The notes: generated from the sequence alone by a model not told the origin. A stretch of 62,239 nucleotides of DNA from Acidimicrobiia bacterium (GCA_022828135.1 JAJEJB010000025.1:1-62239), one strand, 5' to 3'; numbered from the stretch's first letter, positions 41,600 through 50,993 are shown. Program-made: numbers and translations.

Positions 41600-44500
41600 C
41601 TATTCGAATTCGGAAGACTTGGCTCCGAGGCTGCTGGCGTTCTCTGAGACGGTGCGGCGGGTGGACTCGTCGAAGCCTTCGTCGCTCTTGGCTCGGACCT
41701 CGAGCACCAACTCGACATCGGAGCCGAGCTTGCTGCTGACGTGATCGGCGATCTCGCCAAGTTGCTTGATACAGCGCACCGGGTCGAGGTGGAACTGCGC
41801 GTAGAACTGGGTGGGCATGCTCGACGCCGGCTCGGATGAGTCAACTGGCTGGTCGGTGGGGCCGTCAGTGTCGCCGGGGTCGTTTGGTGGTGCTCTCCTT
41901 CCGGGCTCCGGTTGTGCGTCGGGCTGCGGAACATGGTCGGGGTGGATCAGTAGGCCGCTGGGTGCGGGCCAGATGGCGTCGTCGGTGTGCAGGCCTACCC
42001 AGCGTTCGCCGTCGTGGGCTTCGGCGTAGGCGAAGGTGTCCTCCTGCCAAGTGATGGTCGGGGCCCGGTTCGCGATGGCGCTGTACAGGACGTCGCGGCC
42101 GGCTAGGCGGGGCATGTATCCGAATCGGGCGTAGGTCTCCCACAGCTTGTGGACGGCGATGTCGCCGCGCTCTGACCAGAGTTTCCGGCGGTCGAGGTCC
42201 ATGCGGATGCGCACTCCGCTGTAGGTGCTGATCAGCTTCTCCTCGCTGGTGAGCTTGTCGCTGGTTCGCTTGGCCAGGTCGCCGACGGCGGTCACCCGGG
42301 TGGTCTGCCATTCGATGTCGCGCTGGCCGGGCTGCTTGGACGGGGTGAGGGCCAGGGTGAAGGTCTCAGCTATGAGGCTGTCGACCTGTTTGGAGGTCTC
42401 GGCCAGCTTGCTGTCGGCTTGGCGCTGCTGGTGGGCGGTGAGGTTCATGGACTGGTCGCCCGCGATCGATTTCCAGGCCAGGTACATGCGGGTCGCGGCC
42501 CGCAGTTCGGTGAGGCGGTTGGCGGCCGCGGCCAGGAACACGACCAGGTTGGGGTTGACCCTGGGGCCGGCGTCGCGCTGGGCCAGGATCCGCGCCGCGA
42601 GCTCCACTGCCGGGGAGTTGTCGTCGTTGGGCGAGTGGGTGGCGTCGGGTTCAAGGATCACGAGGCGCACGCCGTCGTCGTTGTCGGGGACGTCGCCGGG
42701 GCCCTCTGCGAACACCTGCACCGCCGCGAAGGCGCCCCGGTCGCGCTGGTTGCCGATCCGGCGCCGCACCTCGTCGTCGGCGTCGCGGTCGTCGTAGTTG
42801 GAGCCGGCCCGGTCCGCGGCGATGCGGGTGACGTTGGGGATCAGCGAGTACCAGTACTGGGCGCCGTCGACATACAAGTGGGTCGCCTCACCCGACAGGC
42901 GCCGCAGCGCATCGGCGAACTGGCCGGGGGACTCCCCGGGCTGCGCGCAGCCCAGCACAACCGACTTGAGGTCCACTCCCCTCCTGCCGTCGGGGCGGGG
43001 CGCGGAGCCCATGTAGACGGCGCGCGCTGCCCGCCGCGTAGCCGACAGCCGACCGAAGTGGCTGTTGTTGCCGTCGATGCGCAACGGCAGCGAGTTGGCC
43101 CCGTCCACATCGGCTTTGATGACGGGGTCCCAGCCGTCCTCGAGGTACTTCTTCATCTCGCTGACCAGCAGCCCGTAGTCCATTGGCAGGTTGCCCGGCA
43201 TGATCAGCAGCGACCGATCGTCACGCTGCCAAAGCTGCGAGATAGCCAGCGCCATGAGCCGCAGCACGCCCCGGGTTCGCTGGAACTTGTCGAGCGCGGA
43301 CCAGTCATCAAAGAGCCGGTCGAACAGCTCCGGATGGATCGGATAGCACAGCTCCATGCGGCGGCGGTACTCGCCCTCGCCGACTCCGGCCGGGAACCTG
43401 TCGCCCTGGTCGCGGTACATGTCACAGAACGCCCGGATCACCCCGTCGCGAACCCTCGCCTTGTCGGCGGGCACGGGATCGAACAGACGGCGGCGCACGA
43501 TCTCGAAAGACTCGTCCGGCGACGCCGGCTGCCACTGGGCTCCAATACGTGCCACCACATTCTTCAACTTCTCCAACGCGGTCCGCCCCCGCGGTCCGCC
43601 CACCTCCACATCAGACGCAGGAATCGAGATCAGCGCCACCACATCAGGCACCGCCGCCGCCGCCTCGGTCAGGGCCTGGGCGAACGTGAACTGGGTGTCG
43701 AAGTCTCCCCCGGCGAGACGCTCGCCTCCGGGACCATCCTCGTCGCCGTCTCGCAACTGGCGCGCATACGCGACCCACTCATCGATGAGCACCACCGCCG
43801 GGCCGAACCGCTCGAACAGCGCGGTGAGCGCGGCACCCGGGCTGGTCCCGGCAAGATCGTCGGCCCGCACCATGTCATAGCCGTCCCTTCCGCCGAGCTG
43901 GTAGGCGAGCCTTCCCCACAGCGTGTGCAACCGGATGCCATCCTCGACAGGCACGGGTGATGACGGCGAGATGCTCTGACCCACCAGCACAGCCCGGTTC
44001 ACCCTCGCCGGCAGCGTCAGGCCCTCCTCGGCAAGGATCTCCGCCAGCCCGGGCAGCTTGGCCGCGTCCGCCCCGGATGCCAGGTGATAGAGCGCGATCA
44101 GCGAGTGGGTCTTGCCCCCGCCGAAGTTGGTCTGCAACTCGATCACCGGATCGCCGCCCGCGCCCGACAGCCGCCGGGCCGCGCCCGCCAGCAAGTCGCG
44201 CAGGCCCTGAGTGACGTAGGTGCGGGCGTAGAACGACTGCGGATCCTGGTACTCGGCCTCAGCGCGGCCGTCGGCGACCTGTGCAAGGTCCGCCGCATAC
44301 TCGGCCTGCTCGAAACGGCCCGCAGCCACATCCGCGTGAGGTGTGATGATCTCCCGCCACGGTGTCAGCCCAGCGTGGGGCGTTCCTTCGGTCGGCTTGG
44401 CCGCGGTACGGCGGCGCTCACTGCGGGACTCCTCGTCGAACATCTGACGCATCAGATCCCGCCGCAAGCCCCGGATCTGATCACGCTGATCGCTGTTGCC

Positions 44501-44854
44501 GAAAGCCTCCAGCACCCGCTCCATCGAGTCCAGAGCCCGCACAGTGTCGTCGCTGGTCAACGACTGCTGATGCGCCCAACGGTTGCGCACATCGGACACC
44601 TCGAACACCAGAGACCGCACCGACGGCCCGAACCCGTGGCTGAACACCTCGTTCCAGGTCGCCTTGATCCCCTTGAACAGAAACGCCGCGTCCCCGGTAG
44701 AGGGCTCGCGATCAGGGCTGTGCAACTTCGAGTTGACCTGCTGCAGCCACCCGTCGCCATAGAACCCCCGCCACGTCGCCTCACACGCCGGCCCCAGCCC
44801 GTCCCGCAGCAGATCCAGCGCCTTGGCAACCCGCTCGGTGTTGGCCATCACCAT
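41600..44854 (-). CDS. Swt1-type HEPN plus DUF499 AAA ATPase (defence)
   Basis: The 1084-residue protein is placed at the ATG at 44854 (MVMANTERV), 5 bases after the receiver gene's stop with GGGAG upstream. Residues 1-130 resemble a Swt1-family HEPN domain, with the RNase-type R-x4-H motif R90-NRWA-H95. The DUF499 ATPase core follows: Walker A TNFGGGKTHS with K248, and Walker B AVVLIDEWVAY near 353. DUF499 proteins (COG1483) are large AAA ATPases that usually sit beside DUF1156 methylases in defence islands. The HEPN domain could be an RNA-cleaving effector. It is the last gene of the four-gene operon. The C-terminal 100 residues are low complexity (Pro/Asp) and then helical. Confidence 0.85.
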   Translation of the reverse strand: MVMANTERVAKALDLLRDGLGPACEATWRGFYGDGWLQQVNSKLHSPDREPSTGDAAFLFKGIKATWNEVFSHGFGPSVRSLVFEVSDVRNRWAHQQSLTSDDTVRALDSMERVLEAFGNSDQRDQIRGLRRDLMRQMFDEESRSERRRTAAKPTEGTPHAGLTPWREIITPHADVAAGRFEQAEYAADLAQVADGRAEAEYQDPQSFYARTYVTQGLRDLLAGAARRLSGAGGDPVIELQTNFGGGKTHSLIALYHLASGADAAKLPGLAEILAEEGLTLPARVNRAVLVGQSISPSSPVPVEDGIRLHTLWGRLAYQLGGRDGYDMVRADDLAGTSPGAALTALFERFGPAVVLIDEWVAYARQLRDGDEDGPGGERLAGGDFDTQFTFAQALTEAAAAVPDVVALISIPASDVEVGGPRGRTALEKLKNVVARIGAQWQPASPDESFEIVRRRLFDPVPADKARVRDGVIRAFCDMYRDQGDRFPAGVGEGEYRRRMELCYPIHPELFDRLFDDWSALDKFQRTRGVLRLMALAISQLWQRDDRSLLIMPGNLPMDYGLLVSEMKKYLEDGWDPVIKADVDGANSLPLRIDGNNSHFGRLSATRRAARAVYMGSAPRPDGRRGVDLKSVVLGCAQPGESPGQFADALRRLSGEATHLYVDGAQYWYSLIPNVTRIAADRAGSNYDDRDADDEVRRRIGNQRDRGAFAAVQVFAEGPGDVPDNDDGVRLVILEPDATHSPNDDNSPAVELAARILAQRDAGPRVNPNLVVFLAAAANRLTELRAATRMYLAWKSIAGDQSMNLTAHQQRQADSKLAETSKQVDSLIAETFTLALTPSKQPGQRDIEWQTTRVTAVGDLAKRTSDKLTSEEKLISTYSGVRIRMDLDRRKLWSERGDIAVHKLWETYARFGYMPRLAGRDVLYSAIANRAPTITWQEDTFAYAEAHDGERWVGLHTDDAIWPAPSGLLIHPDHVPQPDAQPEPGRRAPPNDPGDTDGPTDQPVDSSEPASSMPTQFYAQFHLDPVRCIKQLGEIADHVSSKLGSDVELVLEVRAKSDEGFDESTRRTVSENASSLGAKSSEFE

Positions 44855-44859
44855 CGCAC

Positions 44860-46434
44860 TCAGCTCCCAATGTCGCCGTCGGCGTTGTCGACGACGGGAG
44901 CGTCCGGTGCTCCCCGTCTCATCCACTCCGATACGTCGGCGCCTGCTCGGGAAGCGGCAGAAGCGAGGCCATGCGCGGCCTGAGCTGCCACTTCGGGCCG
45001 GAGTCGCGTGATCGCACGGTACTGAGCGCCGTCGTCGCTGGTGAAATGCCAGTTCAAGGGATCACCGTCAGCGATCACCGCCCCGTCGTGCGTGGGAGAG
45101 AACTCCGGCATGACAAGCCGATGCGGACTCGACTCGAAGCCGATAGGAATGGTGTCTCCCTCAGGCGTGCGGATCATGGCTGCGGGCCCAGCGGGCCTGA
45201 GAGCGAGGGGCAGCATTGGGAAGGCCCGAGCTTCTTCGAGGCGAACGCTGTCGCAGAGCGGTTGGATACACAGCCAATAGCGTCCGTCTGCGCTACGAAG
45301 GACGATGCCCAGTTCGAGCCTCGGTGGCGTCTCTCCAAGACTGCTTGAACTCATCAGTACGGCCAGAGACTCGTTCGATGAATTTGCGGCGCCGACCGCT
45401 GCGGCCAGATCGCGGACGGCCCGAGACACTTCCCTGTCCGTCATGCCGATCTTCACCAGGCCGTTGACGATTGCCCCGCGGCACAAGTCGATGTCATCAC
45501 GAGCCTTGAGATCGTCAGGAACTCTCTGGTTGCTCGTCAACCTGCCCGCCAACTGATCAGGCGAGCCGCCGAGCGGAGTGTCCGCTACATGGGAGCGAAC
45601 AGATTCGAAGTCCCAGACCTCCCCGACTCGCTCATCGTGCAGTGCCTGTTCCAAGTCGCTCGCTAGCAGACGAACGAATTGCGACCCGGCGTCGGCAGGC
45701 TCCGCGAGCAGTGCCCTGTGAACAAGCGCAGCCCGGTCCAGGTCAGAGTTGAAAGTCGCGAGGATCCGCGGAACTGACTCACGCAGTGCGTTGATGCCTC
45801 GGAAGGCGAACTCGGGCATCAGGCCCTTGAACACCATCTCAAGGTCGTCTCGGATCATTCTCGGTAGGTCGCGATAGTCGGAGGACGGCTGCCGCCTGTC
45901 CTCCCCGCCGGTCAGGGGTGGTCCCGGCTTGCCGAAGACCATCACGACGGTGTTGCCGCGTCTCAGCACGAAATCGTCGCCTTCGAAGCCCACGTCCTCG
46001 ACAAGGCGTCCAGCCACATCGCTCAGACTGTGTGCGCCGGTAAACACGACAATCGCGCGGAGACGGGACTTGTTCTGCTCGGAAATCTCGCGGATGGCAT
46101 CCACTGTTGCGGAAGCGTTCCCGAATAGCAGCCAGTCGAGGATCAGCAGGTCGGCGATCCGAGCCCCGCGCTGCGCCATCCCGACGATGTCGGAACTCTC
46201 GGCGCTCGGTTCGACGACACTGCACACCACGTCTTCGTTGAGGAAGGCGCTGACGAGGCTTGACGGCCGTACCGGCGTCTCGTCCTCTTCCGGCGGGGTC
46301 TCAAGGCCCGGCTCAGGCTCGTCATCGGGGGCGCCGGCCCTGTCGCTGTCGAGTTCCTCTAGCGCTCGATAGTCGGGCTCCACGCGGTCGTCAATCAACA
46401 GGGCCGTGCGGAAGTAGTCACTGATGGCAGTCAT
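44860..46434 (-). CDS. receiver (REC)-domain protein with large C-terminal domain, partner of the adjacent kinase
   Basis: The 524-residue protein starts at the ATG at 46434, sharing a base with the kinase stop (TGATG). Residues 8-172 keep all receiver-domain landmarks: acidic pair D15-D16 (LLIDDRV), phosphoacceptor D100 (LLILDW), T132 (VVFTG) and K169 (VFGKP). A 35-residue acidic/proline insert lies between the first and third strands. The C-terminal 350 residues match no family I recognise, and no HTH is seen. It would be a response regulator acting by protein contact rather than DNA binding. Its place between the H-box protein and the DUF499 ATPase suggests it passes a phosphorylation signal to the ATPase. 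Confidence 0.75.
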   Translation of the reverse strand: MTAISDYFRTALLIDDRVEPDYRALEELDSDRAGAPDDEPEPGLETPPEEDETPVRPSSLVSAFLNEDVVCSVVEPSAESSDIVGMAQRGARIADLLILDWLLFGNASATVDAIREISEQNKSRLRAIVVFTGAHSLSDVAGRLVEDVGFEGDDFVLRRGNTVVMVFGKPGPPLTGGEDRRQPSSDYRDLPRMIRDDLEMVFKGLMPEFAFRGINALRESVPRILATFNSDLDRAALVHRALLAEPADAGSQFVRLLASDLEQALHDERVGEVWDFESVRSHVADTPLGGSPDQLAGRLTSNQRVPDDLKARDDIDLCRGAIVNGLVKIGMTDREVSRAVRDLAAAVGAANSSNESLAVLMSSSSLGETPPRLELGIVLRSADGRYWLCIQPLCDSVRLEEARAFPMLPLALRPAGPAAMIRTPEGDTIPIGFESSPHRLVMPEFSPTHDGAVIADGDPLNWHFTSDDGAQYRAITRLRPEVAAQAAHGLASAASRAGADVSEWMRRGAPDAPVVDNADGDIGS

Positions 46435-49322
46435 CACGGCTGCCTTCGTTGGCGGATCAGGAACTCGGCCCCGCTGCCGCGGCTTCCTAGCCCAATCGAC
46501 CAACCGGCCCTGTCAAGGACCTGGCTCGCGATGGCGAGGCCCAAGCCGCTGCCACCCGGCTTGGTGGTGAAGCCGAAGTCGAATACTCGTTCGGCAATCT
46601 CTTCGGCGATACCTGGCCCGGCGTCCCGATAGATGAGCGTGTCCCCGCGCTTGCTCAGTTCGATGAGACTCTCGGAAGCGTCCGGTCCGGCGCTTTGGAT
46701 CCAGTACAGGCTGTTGTCGACGAGGTTGATGAACACCGGATAGAACGTCGACGCGTAGCCGGTGATCTTGGCGGCTTCGAACTCGCGGCTTGCGCGGATC
46801 TCGGTGCGTGTGGCACGAAGGCGCTCGCGGAAGAGCTCGCTAAGGAAGCGGGAGACGTCGCTCCCCTTGATAGTCGTCTTGGTGCGCCTCAGCCGCCGCT
46901 GCATCGGTGTCAGCAGCGTGAGGTAGCTGTCGAGATGGTCGAAGTCCCGCCGCAGATCCTCGTAGAGCCCGACGAGCTGAGGGTTCTTCTTCGCCCAGGA
47001 TCCAACCCGTCGCACATCGCTTCGTATGTTGGAGACGGTCGCTCGGAACTCGTGGTCGACCACCGCCAGCGCCATACCCAACTGCACATATTCGAGTTGA
47101 TCGTCGGCCTGAGCTCGCAGCTCGACGATCTCAGCGTCGGCGGCGGCCGCGAGATCCATCGGCGCCGGAGCGCCACTAGTGAACACTACGTCGCTCGCTC
47201 GAATGAGGTTCGCGACCCGTGAGAGTCTCCTTCGGGAGTCAGCTGCCAGCGAATCCAGCTCCTGTTCGAACTCTGCCTGCTCGCGGATCCAGCCGGTGCT
47301 CGCTGAACCGCTTGGCCGCGCTATCACTGCGAGGCGCTTGTCGAAGTCGGCTCGCAATGTCTGGAGCGCGGAGGATGCGTTGGCGTTCAACGCCGACAGC
47401 GCTCGGTCGGCATCAGTCTGGGCGGCTGTCATCTCTTCCGTTGCCACCGCGATCCTCCGCTTGACGAACCGGTCTCGTTCCTGCTCATCGGCCTCGCGTG
47501 CCGCCAGGCGAGCCTCGGTGGCCCCGGCTAAGTCATCAACCAGCTCGAGGGCCGGCCGCACGTATGACTCCTCCACGTCTGCCGCACCACGCTCGACGAG
47601 CACCATGTCTTGACGCATCGGCCCCGACGGTGCGAAGCCCTCCGGCTCTTCGAACTTGAGCGGTGCCACCACCTGGCGCAGGGCTCGTCTTGCCTGTGCA
47701 ACCTGTTGCGTCGCTGGCTGAAGACGATCGGCAGCCGCAAGCTGCGTGCTGAGGTCCTCGACTATCTCCGACGTTCGTTCCTGGAAGTCAGTCTCGGACA
47801 GGTACTCGGCGGCTGACGCCAGCTGTGAACGCAGCTGCTTGCGCCCTGCTGCTGCCTGCTTCTGGCGCTCCTTTCGAAGCTTGTCCTCGCGGATCAGACG
47901 TTCGCGGCCCAGTTCGTAGGCGCGGACCTGCGCAGCCTCGCCTCTGAAGTATGTGGCGGCAAGCTGAATGAGGAGGTTGATCAGCAGCTGCCGGAAGTCA
48001 GAGTAGGCACGGCCCGACTTGAAACCCTCCCTGCCCGCCTTCTCCTGTAAGCCAGAGTTCTGCTGGCTCGCAAGGCTCACAGCGCCGAACATCCGCCTGT
48101 AGGAGAAGTAATAGTACGCAGCACCCAAAGATCGGCGTTCCTCGATCCCTAGGTAATCGAAGTCGGGACGGCCGTACGGCTGCACCCTGATCCCGTCCAT
48201 GTAGACGTACAGGCCGCCGAGCCGCCGCAGCTTGGCGTTCATGGCGCCGAAGGCCTCGGGGTCGTACCTCGACTCACTGGCGTTTCCCTGCACCACTCCG
48301 ACCTCGAACGAGAACGGCCCGCAACGCGGCCGAAGCGAGTCCGGGCACCTGACATTGAGGTCCGCTGCCTCGTCGCTAAAGATCCTGATCGTGCCGAAGA
48401 AGTCGCCGTCCTCGTCGAATTCGCCGTGGATGTGATGGTCAGCCTCCTCGAAGTCCATCGGTCCGAAGAACTCGTCGGGCCGCAGCAGACTCTCCGAGTC
48501 GCCGCCACCCCGGTGATCGACGAAGTCGACCGCGAAGTCGGGGGTCGACGCTTCGCCCAGCCAAGAGTCGGTGAAACCGTGCAGCGTCCTCTCGAACAGC
48601 GATGCTTCTTTGGATCCGGGCATGCCGATCTCCGCGGCGAGATCCTCCGACACGGAGGAGATCAAGAACATCGTGCCGGTCGGGCCGAGAGGCCCCAGGC
48701 CGGGCACAGCCTGAAACGGGTCATCCGGCAGCGCGTCCAACGTCACCTCGATGTCGTCCAGTAGCGGAGACCACTTGCTCGCGTCGTCCCGCTGTCGGAA
48801 GCGTTTCACCGCTCCGGCGAGCGGTGTCTTCAAGTGGGCCACATCGGCCGCCGTCAGATCGCCACCATCGAGTTCCACCAAGCCGACAGGCACTTCATCC
48901 AAGTCGATGCCGGGAAGCTCGAACATCTTCCAGTTGACCAGAGCGGCGACCACAGGACACCCATCCCGCTTGGACACGACCAGGACTTGGCTCCCGAGGG
49001 CTCCGATGGCGAACCGGCCGATGCCCTTCTCCCCGAGTTGTACTCTCGGGCTCATCCCTGCGGGCCTCGGCGTCGAGTCCGGAGCCAGCTTCGACTCGGT
49101 GGCGATCGTGAGCCACGACCGCTCGAACGTCTCGCGGTCCATCCCTACGCCGTCGTCGCTCACCACCAGCGCGTTGTGAGCGCGGAAGAAGTCGGCGATC
49201 GCTGCGGTGGCGTACGCGTCATGTGCGTTCTTGAACAGTTCGCTGAGGGCAGTCGGGAGGTTGGCGATCTGCTGTCGGCCCAGCATGTCGACCGCTCGGG
49301 CCCGCGCACGGAACGCTGTCAT
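46434..49322 (-). CDS. dual-GHKL protein: N-terminal MORC/Hsp90-like ATPase, C-terminal histidine-kinase module
   Basis: The 962-residue protein has two complete Bergerat ATP sites. The first has N-box E28-x3-N32 (ELFKNAHDA), G1 D57-x-G (SDDGVGMD) and G2 GEKGIGRFAIGALG near 97-110. The second has N870 (FINLVDNS), G1 RDAGPGI, and FGFTTKPGGSGLGLA. A histidine-kinase H-box, H757 in DHEFRATVSNIR, lies 113 residues before the second N-box, the normal spacing. Between them (about 460-740) is a long charged helical region, probably coiled coil. N-terminal GHKL ATPases of the MutL/MORC type occur in restriction-type clusters; fusion to a kinase core is unusual. It overlaps the C5 methylase stop by ATGA. 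Confidence 0.85.
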   Translation of the reverse strand: MTAFRARARAVDMLGRQQIANLPTALSELFKNAHDAYATAAIADFFRAHNALVVSDDGVGMDRETFERSWLTIATESKLAPDSTPRPAGMSPRVQLGEKGIGRFAIGALGSQVLVVSKRDGCPVVAALVNWKMFELPGIDLDEVPVGLVELDGGDLTAADVAHLKTPLAGAVKRFRQRDDASKWSPLLDDIEVTLDALPDDPFQAVPGLGPLGPTGTMFLISSVSEDLAAEIGMPGSKEASLFERTLHGFTDSWLGEASTPDFAVDFVDHRGGGDSESLLRPDEFFGPMDFEEADHHIHGEFDEDGDFFGTIRIFSDEAADLNVRCPDSLRPRCGPFSFEVGVVQGNASESRYDPEAFGAMNAKLRRLGGLYVYMDGIRVQPYGRPDFDYLGIEERRSLGAAYYYFSYRRMFGAVSLASQQNSGLQEKAGREGFKSGRAYSDFRQLLINLLIQLAATYFRGEAAQVRAYELGRERLIREDKLRKERQKQAAAGRKQLRSQLASAAEYLSETDFQERTSEIVEDLSTQLAAADRLQPATQQVAQARRALRQVVAPLKFEEPEGFAPSGPMRQDMVLVERGAADVEESYVRPALELVDDLAGATEARLAAREADEQERDRFVKRRIAVATEEMTAAQTDADRALSALNANASSALQTLRADFDKRLAVIARPSGSASTGWIREQAEFEQELDSLAADSRRRLSRVANLIRASDVVFTSGAPAPMDLAAAADAEIVELRAQADDQLEYVQLGMALAVVDHEFRATVSNIRSDVRRVGSWAKKNPQLVGLYEDLRRDFDHLDSYLTLLTPMQRRLRRTKTTIKGSDVSRFLSELFRERLRATRTEIRASREFEAAKITGYASTFYPVFINLVDNSLYWIQSAGPDASESLIELSKRGDTLIYRDAGPGIAEEIAERVFDFGFTTKPGGSGLGLAIASQVLDRAGWSIGLGSRGSGAEFLIRQRRQP

Positions 49323-50446
49323 GCGGCTTGCCCTGTGATCTCGGGAGTGCAGTCGCCCCGCGGCGCACGCGGGCCATGGGCACCGCCAGTCCCCGTGCCC
49401 GCGATCTGTGCTGCATGCTCCATCAAGTGGTGTCCGAAGCGGCGGGCGAGCGCGACCGGCACCGCGTTGCCTATCTGTCTCGCCTGTGAGGCCAAACTCC
49501 CGAAGAACTTGAACTCGGTGGGGAACGTCTGTAGCCGGGCCGCCTCGCGGACGCTAAGCGCCCGATCCTGGTCCGGGTGGCCGAAACGCCCGTTGCTGTA
49601 GCTGATGCACTTGGTCGTCAGGGTTGGGGCCGCCTTGTCCCAGCTCAACCGGCCGTACACGTCGGTGTGGCCGTCGAAGCCGCCCCGGTGACAGTCGGGC
49701 CAGAGACGCGCGGGCCAGTCCCGACGGTCGCCTCCCTCGGGCGTCGCACGGATCCGGGAGAGGTTCAAGCTCGACAGCCGCATGGCCCGGTGGCTGCTCA
49801 CATCGGGATCCTCCTGCCCCGCGGCGAGCGGGGGCAGATCTCCGATCCAGTCGCGGACCGTCGTGTGCGGGCGCTCGCCACCGGGACCGTGCGTAGGGGG
49901 CGGCAGGTCGATCGGCCCCAGACGGCTCGCCAACAGAACGAACCGCCGCCTGGTCTGGGGCACCCCGTAGTCGGCGCTGGAGATCGTGCCGCAGACGACG
50001 TGGTGCGTCTTGGAGACCTCGTCCACAAACTCCGCTAGAGGGCCCTGCGAAGCGATCAGACGCTGCATACCCGGAACGTTCTCCACGAAGATCAACTCGG
50101 GGTTCAGGGACTCCACGAACCTGAGGAACTCCAGCAGAAGGAATGAGCGGCCGTCGCCGTTGGTCGGTGCGTGGCGGTGGCCGGCGAAGGGCTGGCAGGG
50201 TGCGCACCCCGCGAACAGCCTGATCTGTTCTCCCGAGAGCGGCAGCGCAGCTTGAATCTCGTCCCCTTCGAGATCGTGAATGTCTCGTTCGACAACGGCG
50301 GTTGTGGGAAAGTTCAGCCGGAAGGTGGCCGTCGCGTCTGGATCCCAGTCGACGGCCAGCGCAGGAGCGATTCCGGCATCGGCAAAGCCCCGCGACGTCC
50401 CGCCGCAGCCCGAGAAGAAGTCCGCCAGGACGACATCTGCCGTCAT
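49319..50446 (-). CDS. C5-cytosine DNA methyltransferase
   Basis: The 375-residue protein starts at the ATG at 50446. Motif I is FFSGCGGTSRGF, motif IV has the catalytic C84 (GCAPCQPF), motif VI is E122-N-V, motif VIII is QTRRRFVLLAS and motif X is ARQIGNAVPVALA; all are intact. It should make 5-methylcytosine at a short target chosen by the region near residues 190-290. It heads the operon with the dual-GHKL, receiver and DUF499 genes, so it probably marks self DNA for the system. Its start overlaps the stop of a 17-codon leader ORF. Confidence 0.94.
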   Translation of the reverse strand: MTADVVLADFFSGCGGTSRGFADAGIAPALAVDWDPDATATFRLNFPTTAVVERDIHDLEGDEIQAALPLSGEQIRLFAGCAPCQPFAGHRHAPTNGDGRSFLLLEFLRFVESLNPELIFVENVPGMQRLIASQGPLAEFVDEVSKTHHVVCGTISSADYGVPQTRRRFVLLASRLGPIDLPPPTHGPGGERPHTTVRDWIGDLPPLAAGQEDPDVSSHRAMRLSSLNLSRIRATPEGGDRRDWPARLWPDCHRGGFDGHTDVYGRLSWDKAAPTLTTKCISYSNGRFGHPDQDRALSVREAARLQTFPTEFKFFGSLASQARQIGNAVPVALARRFGHHLMEHAAQIAGTGTGGAHGPRAPRGDCTPEITGQAA

Positions 50447-50496
50447 CGAACGGCCTCGGAACCGCTCGGCTGCCCGCCGCACCCACTGCTGCTCAT
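50443..50496 (-). CDS. 17-codon leader ORF before the C5 methylase
   Basis: ATG at 50496 follows a TAGATT -10 hexamer by 7 bases, so it would be translated leaderless. It encodes MSSSGCGGQPSGSEAVR. Its TGA overlaps the methylase ATG (ATGA). No Shine-Dalgarno is obvious for the methylase, so translation of the leader may set methylase expression. The peptide itself has no recognised function. Confidence 0.4.
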   Translation of the reverse strand: MSSSGCGGQPSGSEAVR

Positions 50497-50503
50497 CTTC
50501 GTC

Positions 50504-50509
50504 AATCTA
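50504..50509 (-). promoter_or_regulatory. -10 hexamer (TAGATT) of the defence operon
   Basis: TAGATT on the minus strand, with GGTGAC at a 17-base spacing upstream (50532-50527), is the best promoter candidate in front of the methylase operon. Confidence 0.4.
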
Positions 50510-50708
50510 GTGGGGTGCTGCGACAGGTCACCGGGGAGCTTGCCATATGTGAATCCCATGCTGGACCGCAGCAAGTCCCAGAGCGAGCGCACAGCAAGCG
50601 CTCAGCCGCATCGACCACATACGAGTCGGCGGGCCATCGCGCTCAGCGGCTCGCACGGCCCGACTCCAATGGCGACACAGTATTGTTGGAGCCCTGGCGT
50701 CTCAGCAT

Positions 50709-50993
50709 GTGGCCGAACTCGAAGTATGGGAGCCCTTCCAGATCTGGGTCAGGTTCGATGACGGGGTCGCGGGCGTCGTCGACTTGTCCGACAGCGCCTC
50801 CGTGGGTGGCATCTTCGCCCAGTGGTCCGACGAAGGCTTCTGGCACTCGGCTCACATCGTGGCAGACACCGGCGCGGTGGCCTGGGGCGACGACTCTGAG
50901 ATCGACGTGTGCCCGCTCAGTCTCTACCTTGACGTGACCGGCCAGACCTTCGAGGACCTGCAAGCCGAGGCTGCCACCCACAGGCGCCCCTGA
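50709..50993 (+). CDS. DUF2442 domain protein
   Basis: The 94-residue protein starts at GTG. The DUF2442 pattern is present: VRFDDGVAGVVDLSD near residue 14, GGIFAQWSDEGFWHSAHIV near 33, VAWGDDSEIDVCPLSLY near 56. Such proteins are often encoded beside toxin-like DUF4160 genes, but no intact partner is seen here. TATTGT 22 bases upstream may be its -10 box. It lies between the divergent C5-methylase operon and the AbiL-type pair. Confidence 0.85.
   Translation: MAELEVWEPFQIWVRFDDGVAGVVDLSDSASVGGIFAQWSDEGFWHSAHIVADTGAVAWGDDSEIDVCPLSLYLDVTGQTFEDLQAEAATHRRP

Noticed and set aside
49319..50446. Simple type II restriction-modification pair
   Set aside because: There is a C5 methylase but no adjacent stand-alone restriction endonuclease; it is coupled to GHKL, receiver and DUF499 genes.
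50521..50708. DUF4160 toxin-like gene in front of DUF2442
   Set aside because: No frame in this stretch gives a recognisable DUF4160 sequence or start.
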